A stretch of DNA of 64,000 bases. Origin: Micromonospora ferruginea (GTDB lineage: Bacteria > Actinomycetota > Actinomycetes > Mycobacteriales > Micromonosporaceae). Made by a program: the position numbers and the translations under genes. The notes beneath the pieces are model-generated. The model searched no databases. It was not told the DNA's origin and saw nothing but the letters and a program-made list of their open reading frames with translations. The stretch is taken from contig NZ_CP059322.2 of assembly GCF_013694245.2 (NCBI RefSeq), forward strand, positions 2,972,001-3,036,000, in the 5' to 3' direction. Shown piece after piece: positions 1 to 7,055 of this stretch. The first letter of the stretch is position 1. Each line of letters begins with the position of its first letter.

Positions 1-1043
1 TCGCCGGCCACCCGTTGCCGCAGCGCCGCCAGTCCTCTCAGCTCGGGAGGCCCGGCGGCGGTCACGCCGTCGTTGACGATGGTGATGCCGGTCTCGGCGA
101 GCGTGATCCGCACCTGGGTGGCCTGCGCGTGGCGCAGGATGTTGGTGGTGGTCTCCCGCAGCACCTGGCCGAGCAGTTCGCTGACGCGGGTGTCGACCTC
201 GGCCTCCCGGCTCACCCGGACCTGGATGCCGGCGGCCTCGAAGAGGTTCTTCGCGTTCTCGATCTCCGCGGTGAGGTTCAGCCGCCGCTGGGCGTACGCG
301 AGTTCCTTGGTCTGCGCGATGGTGTCACTGACCAGCGCGTACGTCTCCCGCAACTCCTTCTCCGCCCGGGCGGTGTCGCGGTCCAGCAGCCGCTGCGCCA
401 GCGCGATCTTGAGTTTGACCACGTGCAGGGTGTGCCCCTGGATGTCGTGCAGGTCGCTGGCGAACCGGACCCGCTCCCGGACCACGGCCAGCTCCGCCTC
501 CCGCTCCCGGGTCTGTTCCAGCTCCCGGATGAGGTCGTAGAACCGCTCCCCCAGCACCGTCAGGACCGTCACGACGACGGTGAGCCCGGTCGGCACGAGG
601 ACGTAGGCGACCAGCACGCCGGCCACGTCGTCGCGCTGCACGAGCAGCCGCGCCGCGCCGACGACGGCGACGTAGCCGAACAGCCCGCCCATCGCCAGGA
701 CCCGACGCCGCCGTACCTCCCGCATGGCGAGCGACCCGACGGCGCAGAACCCCCAGTAGGCGTTGGGGCTGCCGGTCACCAGCACCCCCAGCGGCCACAC
801 CGCTCCCGCGACCACCAGGCAGGGCAGCACGAACCGGGCGAGGTCGTTGGCCGTCCACCGTTCGAAGGCCACCAGGGCCGCCACCGCGCCCGGGGCCAGG
901 ACGAGCAGGTGCCACCAGCTCCGCGCGTCGGTGTAGAGCAGGACCACGGCGGCGATCGCGACCGGCGGCAGGGACGCCACCAGGTTGAGCCGGCGCAGTC
1001 GTCCCTGCGTCGACTCCGTGAAGCGCGGCGATCGTGCGGTCAC
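1..1043 (-). CDS. Membrane sensor histidine kinase, HisKA_3/DesK type (3' end cut by window)
   Basis: The protein is a sensor kinase that autophosphorylates and passes phosphate to a response regulator, presumably encoded just beyond the left edge. The N-terminal ~165 residues hold five or six hydrophobic segments. A helical linker rich in Glu/Arg follows, then the dimerisation/phosphoacceptor motif DLHDIQGH with the His near residue 199. The N-box is ETTTNILRHA and an ATPase G-box-like VNDG comes near the window edge. This arrangement is that of the NarL/LuxR-partnered class. The GTG at 1043 is chosen because the membrane part begins soon after; no strong ribosome site is seen. The gene is divergent from the ABC exporter, and the 107 bp between them holds the paired GTGAC dyads, so its regulator is the obvious candidate to bind there (inference). 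Confidence 0.88.
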   Translation of the reverse strand, partial: MTARSPRFTESTQGRLRRLNLVASLPPVAIAAVVLLYTDARSWWHLLVLAPGAVAALVAFERWTANDLARFVLPCLVVAGAVWPLGVLVTGSPNAYWGFCAVGSLAMREVRRRRVLAMGGLFGYVAVVGAARLLVQRDDVAGVLVAYVLVPTGLTVVVTVLTVLGERFYDLIRELEQTREREAELAVVRERVRFASDLHDIQGHTLHVVKLKIALAQRLLDRDTARAEKELRETYALVSDTIAQTKELAYAQRRLNLTAEIENAKNLFEAAGIQVRVSREAEVDTRVSELLGQVLRETTTNILRHAQATQVRITLAETGITIVNDGVTAAGPPELRGLAALRQRVAG

Positions 1044-1077
1044 CGTCCCAGTATCCGGCAGCGACCGGCCACGACCA

Positions 1078-1150
1078 GTGACACCACGTCACCTCCGGTC
1101 GTGACGCGGTGCCACTGCCGGGTCGGCCGCGCCCGCGCTGTCATGGGTGC
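1078..1150 (+). promoter_or_regulatory. Paired operator dyads plus leaderless promoter of the ABC exporter (copy A)
   Basis: Two dyads, GTGACACCACGTCAC (1078-1092) and GTGACGCGGTGCCAC (1101-1115), are centred 23 bp apart, about two helical turns. A -10-like TGTCAT lies at 1139-1144, only six bases before the ATG at 1151, so transcription should start at the A of the start codon. No Shine-Dalgarno sequence is present, consistent with a leaderless mRNA. The dyads lie just upstream of the expected -35 position, which suits an activator. A nearly identical block precedes the gene at 7025. Confidence 0.7.
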
Positions 1151-1181
1151 ATGTCCACCACACCCGTCATCGAAGTCGACC
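1078..1181 (+). repeat. 104-bp direct repeat, copy A (promoter plus first ten codons)
   Basis: This block aligns without gaps to 6952-7055, a constant offset of 5,874 bp. By hand count there are 12 mismatches in 104 bp. The match covers both dyads, the -10, the start codon and the first ten codons (MSTTPVIEVD here, MSTSPVIDVN there), then stops abruptly. The decapeptide is natural for an ABC ATPase, so this is probably the parental copy. Confidence 0.85.
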
Positions 1182-2032
1182 GGTTGAACCTCACCTACGG
1201 CGACTTCCCCGCCGTCAAGGACCTCACCTTCGAGGTCCGCCCCGGCGAGCTGTACGCCCTGCTGGGCACCAACGGCGCCGGGAAGACCTCGACCCTGGAG
1301 ATCATCGAGGGCCACCGCCGGCCGACGTCCGGCACGGCGCGCGTCTTCGGGCACGACCCGGGCGACCGCCGTCAGGTCCGTCCCCGGATGGGCGTCATGC
1401 TCCAGGAGAGCGGATTCTCCCCGGACCTCACGGTTCGTGAGTCCGTCCGACTCATCGGCCGGCTCAGCGGGCGCGGCGACGACGTCGAGCGGGTGCTCGA
1501 CCTGGTCGACCTCACCGGCCGGGCCGGCCGGAAGGTGTCGCAGCTCTCCGGCGGCGAGAAGCGGCGGTTGGACTTCGCGACCGCCGTCTACGGCACCCCG
1601 GAGCTGATCTTCCTGGACGAGCCGACCACGGGCCTGGACATCCAGTCCCGCGACGCCGTGTGGGCGACCGTCGACCGGCTCCGGGAGAACGGTGCGACCA
1701 TCGTGCTGACCACCCACTACCTGGAGGAGGCGCAGCAGCGCGCCGACCGTATCGGGCTGATGCACCAGGGCACCCTCCACCGCGAGGGCACCGTGGCCGA
1801 GCTGACCCGCACCCTGCCGGCCGTCATCCGCTTCTCCCTCCCGGCCGGGGCGTGGGCGCTGCCGCTCCCGGCCGCGACCGAGGCCGAGGGGAACGTCGTG
1901 GTCGAGACCTTCGCCCTGCAGAAGGACCTGCACGTCCTGCTCGGATGGGCCCAGGACCACGCCATCGAACTGCAGGGCCTGGAGGCCGGGCCGACCCGCC
2001 TCGACGACGTCTTCCGCGCCATCAGCAAGTGA
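1151..2032 (+). CDS. ABC-2 type exporter, ATP-binding subunit
   Basis: This is the ATPase of a two-gene exporter, probably for a lipid, drug or peptide (DrrA/BcrA class). The 293-aa protein has Walker A GTNGAGKTS at residues 39-47, signature LSGGEKRRL near 133, Walker B FLDEPTTGLD near 154-163 and the switch His in TTHYLEE. A C-terminal ~80-residue domain typical of the class follows. The ATG at 1151 is chosen because the predicted leaderless promoter points to it and the ABC fold starts at once. The partner permease begins 26 bp downstream. The substrate cannot be read from sequence. Its position beside a two-component kinase and a RiPP-like operon suggests self-protection or export (inference). 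Confidence 0.93.
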   Translation: MSTTPVIEVDRLNLTYGDFPAVKDLTFEVRPGELYALLGTNGAGKTSTLEIIEGHRRPTSGTARVFGHDPGDRRQVRPRMGVMLQESGFSPDLTVRESVRLIGRLSGRGDDVERVLDLVDLTGRAGRKVSQLSGGEKRRLDFATAVYGTPELIFLDEPTTGLDIQSRDAVWATVDRLRENGATIVLTTHYLEEAQQRADRIGLMHQGTLHREGTVAELTRTLPAVIRFSLPAGAWALPLPAATEAEGNVVVETFALQKDLHVLLGWAQDHAIELQGLEAGPTRLDDVFRAISK

Positions 2033-2058
2033 CCCGCCGTCCCGACAGGAGTGACACC

Positions 2059-2778
2059 GTGTTGCCCATCGCCGCGAGCGAGCTGATCCAGATCTTCCGC
2101 AACCGGCTGGTGCTGATCACCAGCCTCATCATCCCGGTGGTCGTCAGCGCGTTCTTCGTCCGCCAGCACGAGACCTACGCCGCCCTCGGCAGCCTCGGCT
2201 ACATCGCCGCGATCGTGATGTTCACGATCTCCGCGTTCGGGCTCTACGCCACCGCCGTCACCACCCTGGCCTCCCGACGGCAGAACCTCTTCCTCAAGCG
2301 GCTGCGCTCCACCGCCGCCGGCGACACCGGCATCCTCGCCGGCCTGCTGCTGCCCGTCGTCGTCCTCGCCGTGCTCCAGATCACGGCGATCCTGATCGCC
2401 CTGGCCCTGGTCGCCGGCGGTCCGGCCGACGTGATGCTGCTCGTGGTGGCGACCATCGCCACCCTGGCCATGATGACCGCGTTGGCCCTGGCCACCGCCG
2501 GGCTGACCAACTCACCCGAGCACGCCCAGGTCACCACCCTGCCCGTCACGCTCGGCGTGATCGCGGTGTGCACCTGGATCGGCATCACCGGCACCACCGA
2601 CCTCACCTGGCTCAAGCGACTCCTGCCCGGCGGCGCCGCCACCGAACTGACCCTGAACGCCTGGAACGGCGGGGTCGCCGTGGCCGACTCCCTGCTCCTG
2701 CTCGCGCCCACCCTGGCCTGGGTCGCCGTCGCCGTCACCCTCGCCACCCGACTCTTCCGCTGGGAGCCCCGCCGATGA
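2059..2778 (+). CDS. ABC-2 type exporter, permease subunit
   Basis: The 239-aa integral membrane protein starts at a GTG preceded by AGGAG seven bases upstream. It begins with LPIAASELIQIFRNRLVLIT, an amphipathic entry helix and first membrane segment typical of ABC-2 permeases. Five further hydrophobic segments follow, including one at VLQITAILIALALVA. It would form the transmembrane channel with the ATPase encoded just upstream. Its TGA overlaps the ATG of the GPP34-family gene, so the three genes are probably one operon. Confidence 0.9.
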   Translation: MLPIAASELIQIFRNRLVLITSLIIPVVVSAFFVRQHETYAALGSLGYIAAIVMFTISAFGLYATAVTTLASRRQNLFLKRLRSTAAGDTGILAGLLLPVVVLAVLQITAILIALALVAGGPADVMLLVVATIATLAMMTALALATAGLTNSPEHAQVTTLPVTLGVIAVCTWIGITGTTDLTWLKRLLPGGAATELTLNAWNGGVAVADSLLLLAPTLAWVAVAVTLATRLFRWEPRR

Positions 2779-3461
2779 CCACCGAGCCCCACCCGCCGGT
2801 CCACCCGCCGACCCTGGCGGAAGATCTCCTGCTGCTCCTGTTCCAACCCGACTCCGGGACCGTCGCGGGCGAGAACACGCTGTTCTACGTCCTCGGCGGA
2901 GCCGTCCTCGCGGAGCTCGCCCTCGGCGACCACCTGGCCGTCGAGGACCGGGGTCGGGTCCGGGGCGTGGCGGGTCGCCCACCGTCGGACGACCTGCTGC
3001 GCCCGGCGTGGGACTACCTCGCCGAGAAGCCGAGGGGCGCGCAGACCGTGCTCGCGGCGATCGGTCCGCCGCTGCGCGAGCCGGTGTTGGACCGGCTCGT
3101 CGCGCGGGGCGACATCGCCCGCGCGCCGCGCAGGGTGCTCGGCCTGTTCCGCACGACGGCCCTGCGGGAGGGCGGGACCGGGCGCCGGGCCGGTCTGCTC
3201 GCCGACGTCCGGCGCGCCCTCACCGACGGTACGCAACCGTCGATCCGCGTCGCCGCGCTCGCGGCGCTGCTCTCGGCCAGCGGCACGCTCCCGCAGTTCC
3301 ACCGCGAGATCCCGTGGACGTCGCCGGTGATCACCCGGGCCAAGGAACTCGAACGTGGCGACTGGGGCGCCGACGCCGCGGCGCAGGCGGTGACCCGCAC
3401 CGTGACGGCGACGGTCGTCAACGGCGCCATCGCGGCCATCACCGTGCTGCCCCGAAGCTGA
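2775..3461 (+). CDS. GPP34 (GOLPH3-like) family protein
   Basis: The 228-aa protein opens its domain with LAEDLLLLLFQPDSG, the hallmark N-terminal helix of the GPP34/Golgi phosphoprotein 3 family. It continues with the mostly helical body seen in actinobacterial members and ends with a conserved hydrophobic helix (AVTRTVTATVVNGAIAAITV). Eukaryotic relatives bind phosphoinositides; the bacterial role is unknown, though membrane association is plausible. The ATG overlaps the permease stop (ATGA), implying translational coupling, so it may assist or regulate the exporter. Confidence 0.85.
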   Translation: MTTEPHPPVHPPTLAEDLLLLLFQPDSGTVAGENTLFYVLGGAVLAELALGDHLAVEDRGRVRGVAGRPPSDDLLRPAWDYLAEKPRGAQTVLAAIGPPLREPVLDRLVARGDIARAPRRVLGLFRTTALREGGTGRRAGLLADVRRALTDGTQPSIRVAALAALLSASGTLPQFHREIPWTSPVITRAKELERGDWGADAAAQAVTRTVTATVVNGAIAAITVLPRS

Positions 3462-3524
3462 TGCCCGTACCCTCGCGGGAGGGTCACCGCCCGCCACCTT
3501 CCGTGACCGACATCGAGGTGTGAG

Positions 3525-3935
3525 ATGCCGTTTCTGAGTCCGATCGCCGCCCAGCGCGTCGAGGGCCTCGCCGTCGCGGCCCTCACCGTCGTCGTGACCG
3601 TCACCGCCGGATACCCGTGGTGGTCGCTGCTCGCCCTCTTCCTCGTCTTCGACCTGTCCATGCTCGGCTACCTGGGCGGGCCACGGCTCGGTGCCCTCTG
3701 CTACAACCTGGCGCACTCCTACACGCTGCCGGCGGTGCTGGGCGCGGTAGCCGTGGCCACGGCGGGGTTCGACGACCGGGCTGGTTGGCTCGGAGTCCTG
3801 GCCCTCGCCTGGGTGTTCCACATCGCCGTCGATCGTGGACTCGGTTACGGCCTGAAGACGGCCGAGGGATTCGAGCACACCCACCTCGGTCTGATCGGCA
3901 GGTCCCGGCGGTCCGGGTCGGTCACCAGCTCGTGA
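3525..3935 (+). CDS. DUF4260 family membrane protein
   Basis: The 136-aa protein has about four hydrophobic segments. It carries the DUF4260 signature residues: RVEGL near the start, FDLSMLGYLGGPRLGA, YNLAHSYTLP, and at the end WVFHIAVDRGLGYGLK and FEHTHLG. Family function is not known; His and Asp residues at membrane boundaries could bind metal. A GAGGTGTG stretch lies just before the ATG. It lies 63 bp after the GPP34 gene, so it may still belong to the same operon. Confidence 0.85.
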   Translation: MPFLSPIAAQRVEGLAVAALTVVVTVTAGYPWWSLLALFLVFDLSMLGYLGGPRLGALCYNLAHSYTLPAVLGAVAVATAGFDDRAGWLGVLALAWVFHIAVDRGLGYGLKTAEGFEHTHLGLIGRSRRSGSVTSS

Positions 3936-4053
3936 GGTCCGCCGGCGCCGGCGGGAAGTCGATGCGTGGCTTGCCCCGCATCGCCGCCGCCAGACCCTCG
4001 CGCACCGAGGAGGCCGCCGGGCAGGCATCGATCCTTCCGCCGACCGTTGACAT
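3922..4053 (-). CDS. Candidate small protein divergent from the YcaO gene
   Basis: This is a 43-aa reading frame starting MSTVGGRIDACPAASS and ending DFPPAPADLTSW. It is supported mainly by strong G/C preference at third codon positions through most of its length, where it does not overlap a known gene except for the last 14 bases. No good ribosome site is seen. It fills most of the 172-bp gap before the YcaO gene and would share a divergent promoter with it. It has one Cys and could be a small regulator, an accessory peptide or chance. I do not recognise a family. Confidence 0.35.
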   Translation of the reverse strand: MSTVGGRIDACPAASSVREGLAAAMRGKPRIDFPPAPADLTSW

Positions 4054-4107
4054 CGATGCGGTCCGCTGACACAGTCCGGACCGGTGAGTGCTCGGGGGGA
4101 GGTCGCG

Positions 4108-5346
4108 ATGCCTTTCCGATCCGTGCCCGCCGAGTCCGCCCTCGCCACCGCCTCGGCCGAGATCGACCGGCTCGGCCTCACGGCACGGGTGGCGGTCCAC
4201 GGCCCGGCCGCGTCGCCGACCATGCGCGTCGCGTTGTTCCGGGACGGGACACGGGTCGCCGTGGGCGCGGGAAAGGGAGCGGGTCCGCAGGGTGCGGCGA
4301 GCGCGCACTTCGAGGCCCTGGAGCGCTATTTCATGTCGGCTCGGGACAACCGCCGATGGAGTACGGACGCCACCAGGCTCCTGCCGGCGCGCGTCGTGGC
4401 CGGGCAGTCCGCCCTGGAGCCCGATCTGGTGGTGCGGCGGTGGGCGACGGAGTTCCCGGACTCCGTCGCGGCATGCGCGCCGTACGGCGAGGTCCGTTAT
4501 CCCACCTTCCTCACGGACCCGCGCTACTACCGGTGGCCGGTGGCGGGTGACGACGTCCGGCCGTACCGCGGTCTGCTGCGGTACTCGTCCAGTCTGGGCA
4601 CCGCCGCCGGCGTCGACCTGGCGGAGGCCGTCTATCACGGCCTCTGCGAGCTGATCGAACACGACGGGCTCGGGCAGGCGCTGCTCCGGTGGTACGTCGC
4701 CGGGGTGCCGGACGTCGACCTGGTGCCGGTCGGGGAGCTGCCGGACGGGTTGCGGGCACTGCACGAGCGGGCCGTACGGGCGGCCGGCGCACCCGTACAC
4801 CTGCTCGACGTGACGACCGACCTGGACGTGCCGGTGTACCTGGCGGTCAGCCCGGCGGCCGGCGGCGAGCCGACCCGGCTCGGAGCCGGCGCCTCGCTCT
4901 GGGCCACCGACGCCGCGTCGCGAGCCCTCGACGAGCTGATCCAGGTCTGTGCGCTCTCCCCGTCCGGCGCCGGCCTGCCCGCGGCGCAGCGTCTGGCGAA
5001 GTGGCCGGCGCTGCGACGATGCGCCCTGATGCCACTCGACGAACTGCTCTCCGGCCCGGTGCGGACGGTGCCGCTGCGCGCGGACGGCGTCGGCGACGGC
5101 AGCCCGGGTGGCGGGCTGGCGGGCGTCCGGCGGGCTCTGGCCCGTCACGGCATCGTCGACCACGTGTGCGAGGTCGCGCCGGTCGGCTCCCCGATCGCGG
5201 TGGCCACCACCATCGCCCCGGGGCTGGAGCGCTTCAGCCTGGTGCGGCACGGGGTGCCCGTCATCCCGACCGGGCGGGGATGGCCCTTGTGGCCGTCGCC
5301 GGACCGGGCGATCATCAGCCGACCACACCCGGTCCGAACGAGATGA
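4108..5346 (+). CDS. Stand-alone YcaO-family cyclodehydratase/thioamidase-like enzyme
   Basis: YcaO enzymes use ATP to activate backbone amides in peptides, giving azolines, thioamides or amidines. The 412-aa protein has the family's ATP/Mg-binding glutamates in EALERYF (near residues 69-75). The block GTAAGVDLAEAVYHGL runs into ELIEHD (residues ~165-186), and a third conserved block is ALDELIQ (~273). The ATG at 4108 is chosen because GGGGGAGG lies five to six bases upstream; a GTG 24 bases earlier is less likely. There is no fused or neighbouring ThiF-like/E1 partner, no TfuA and no flavin dehydrogenase, and the C-terminus is not the PxPxP form. The next gene starts seven bases after its stop and encodes a likely peptide substrate, followed by an exporter. 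Confidence 0.87.
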   Translation: MPFRSVPAESALATASAEIDRLGLTARVAVHGPAASPTMRVALFRDGTRVAVGAGKGAGPQGAASAHFEALERYFMSARDNRRWSTDATRLLPARVVAGQSALEPDLVVRRWATEFPDSVAACAPYGEVRYPTFLTDPRYYRWPVAGDDVRPYRGLLRYSSSLGTAAGVDLAEAVYHGLCELIEHDGLGQALLRWYVAGVPDVDLVPVGELPDGLRALHERAVRAAGAPVHLLDVTTDLDVPVYLAVSPAAGGEPTRLGAGASLWATDAASRALDELIQVCALSPSGAGLPAAQRLAKWPALRRCALMPLDELLSGPVRTVPLRADGVGDGSPGGGLAGVRRALARHGIVDHVCEVAPVGSPIAVATTIAPGLERFSLVRHGVPVIPTGRGWPLWPSPDRAIISRPHPVRTR

Positions 5347-5353
5347 GGGATAC

Positions 5354-5611
5354 ATGTCCACTGAGGAGAACCACCTCCACCCCGGGCCCGGCGGCCCGGG
5401 CGGCAACCTGTGCTTCCACCCGGGCGACGACATCGACGAGCCGACGGCTCAGCACCTCGCAGTCGGCCCCGGTGGCGGTGGTGGCCAGGCCTGCTTCCAC
5501 CCGGGTGACGCGGACGGCACGCCGACGGAGCGACTCGCCGACGATCTGGCGGCGGACCTGCACCTCGCGCTGACCGGCATCGACGACCAGCAACTCGCCG
5601 TGCTGGCCTGA
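5354..5611 (+). CDS. Candidate RiPP precursor with CFHPGD repeats
   Basis: The 85-aa peptide lies between the YcaO gene and an MFS exporter with gaps of 7 and 8 bp and has GAGGGA just before its ATG. Residues 20-25 and 47-52 both read CFHPGD, each preceded by a Gly-rich stretch; residues 7-13 (HLHPGPG) look like a degenerate third copy. The two Cys are the only Cys in the peptide. Residues 57-85 are acidic and Leu/Ala-rich (ADDLAADLHLAL) with a predicted helix, resembling recognition segments of RiPP leaders but placed at the C-terminus. Inferred function: substrate of the neighbouring YcaO, with the Cys as heterocyclisation or modification sites. I know of no characterised family with this core. 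Confidence 0.65.
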   Translation: MSTEENHLHPGPGGPGGNLCFHPGDDIDEPTAQHLAVGPGGGGGQACFHPGDADGTPTERLADDLAADLHLALTGIDDQQLAVLA

Positions 5612-5619
5612 CGCAGGTC

Positions 5620-6861
5620 GTGACACGGCTCGTCGAGACAGCCGGCGTCGACGGACGCCGGCTGTTTCACCGTGACTTCTGCCTCTGGTACCTCGCCCGG
5701 TCGATCTCGGTCGCCGGGACCGCCGCCAGCGCCGTCGCCCTGCCGCTGCTCGTCTACCGGACGAGCGCGTCCCCGACGCTGACCGCGGCGGTGGTCGGGC
5801 TCGAAGCCCTGCCGTACCTGCTGTTCGGGCTCTTCGCCGGCGCCGCCGCCGACCGCCTGCGGCGTCGGCGCATGATGATCGTCGCGGACGTGTGCTGCGC
5901 GCTGCTGCTCGCCACCGTGCCGCTCGCCGCGCTGTTCGACGTGCTGACCCCCGGTTACCTGCTCGTCGTGGCGTTCGGCGTGGGTTGCGGTTTCTGCTGG
6001 TTCGACGCCGCGGCGTGGGGCGCCTTCGTCCGCATCGTCGGCAAGCCGGGGGTCACCCGGGCGAACAGCCTCATCTGGTCCACCGAGATCGTGCTGGAGA
6101 TCGCCGCGCCCGCCGCCGCCGGACTGCTCGCCGCGATCGCCGACCCCACCCTGGTGCTGGCCGTCGACGCCGCCACCTACCTGGCGTCCGCGGCGCTGCT
6201 CGCCCGGATCCGCACCGGGTTGGATCCAGAACCGGCGGTGGCCCGCCGGCTGCGCGCCGAGATCGCCGAGGGACTGCGCCACCTCTGGCGGACGCGGGTC
6301 CTACGAACGCTGACCGCTGCCGGTTTCGGACTCAACGTCGCCGCCGGCGGTGTGGTGGGTCTGCTCGTCGTCCACGCCGACGAGGTGCTCGACCTCAGCC
6401 CGGAGGACCGGCGCCTGGGTCTGCTCTACGCGGCCGCCGCGGTCGGCTCACTGGTCGCCGCCGTCATCCTGCCCAGGGCCAGCCGGTGGGCCGGCCAGGG
6501 AACGGTGTCCGTCACCGGGCTCGTCATCTTCGTCGCGGCCCTCGTCGGCCTGGCCGGCACGTCGGTGTTCGCCCTGGCGCTGGTGTGGTGGGCGGTCTGG
6601 GCCGTGGCACGCCTGACCGTGAACGCGAACGGCATCACCGTGCGCCAACTGCTCACACCCGACGCGCTGCAGGGCCGGGTCAACACCACCGGGCGAATGC
6701 TGGCCTGGGGCGGTACGCCGTTCGGCGCCCTGATCGGCGGGCTGGCCGCGGACGCCTACGGGGCCCGGGTCGCGTACCTTCTGTTGGCGGTGCCCGTCGT
6801 GCTCAGCCTGGCCCTGGTCATCGCCTCACCGGTGCCCGGCCTACGGATCAGGGTCGACTAG
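5620..6861 (+). CDS. MFS transporter, macrolide/drug efflux type
   Basis: The 413-aa protein has about twelve hydrophobic segments with the usual central charged loop. The positively charged motif A region is ADRLRRRRM between segments two and three. It resembles MefA/MFS_3-type proton-coupled exporters. The GTG start at 5620 follows the precursor stop by eight bases and has only a weak GCAGG ribosome site, so coupling to the upstream gene is likely. In this setting it is the best candidate to export the mature peptide (inference from position, not from sequence). Confidence 0.88.
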   Translation: MTRLVETAGVDGRRLFHRDFCLWYLARSISVAGTAASAVALPLLVYRTSASPTLTAAVVGLEALPYLLFGLFAGAAADRLRRRRMMIVADVCCALLLATVPLAALFDVLTPGYLLVVAFGVGCGFCWFDAAAWGAFVRIVGKPGVTRANSLIWSTEIVLEIAAPAAAGLLAAIADPTLVLAVDAATYLASAALLARIRTGLDPEPAVARRLRAEIAEGLRHLWRTRVLRTLTAAGFGLNVAAGGVVGLLVVHADEVLDLSPEDRRLGLLYAAAAVGSLVAAVILPRASRWAGQGTVSVTGLVIFVAALVGLAGTSVFALALVWWAVWAVARLTVNANGITVRQLLTPDALQGRVNTTGRMLAWGGTPFGALIGGLAADAYGARVAYLLLAVPVVLSLALVIASPVPGLRIRVD

Positions 6862-6951
6862 CTTGCGGCGATCGTCCGCATCCCGTGGTCGCCGCCGTGG
6901 CCCGTCCGCGCAGCGAACCGCGTCGGCGCAGGTGGCCCACGGACCATGGCA

Positions 6952-7024
6952 GTGACACCACGTCACATCCGGCGGTGACGCGGCGCCACTGCCGGGCCGG
7001 CGTCGTCCGCGCTGTGATGGGTGC
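6952..7024 (+). promoter_or_regulatory. Paired operator dyads plus leaderless promoter of the S15 hydrolase (copy B)
   Basis: Dyads GTGACACCACGTCAC (6952-6966) and GTGACGCGGCGCCAC (6975-6989) repeat the arrangement at 1078-1115 with the same 23-bp centre spacing. The first dyad is identical in the two copies. The -10-like TGTGAT at 7013-7018 lies six bases before the ATG at 7025. No ribosome-binding site is visible, again pointing to a leaderless transcript. Confidence 0.7.
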
Positions 7025-7055
7025 ATGTCCACCTCACCCGTCATCGACGTCAACC
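6952..7055 (+). repeat. 104-bp direct repeat, copy B
   Basis: Second copy of the block at 1078-1181, ungapped, about 88 percent identical by hand count. It includes the first ten codons of the secreted hydrolase. These codons precede the Lys/Arg-containing signal peptide and have no evident role in an exported enzyme, which suggests the hydrolase gene acquired the exporter gene's promoter and N-terminal codons by a local duplication. Confidence 0.85.

Noticed and set aside
325..1092. 255-codon open frame on the minus strand in the kinase region
   Set aside because: Out of frame with the histidine kinase, which shows DLHDIQGH and N-box motifs in the neighbouring frame.
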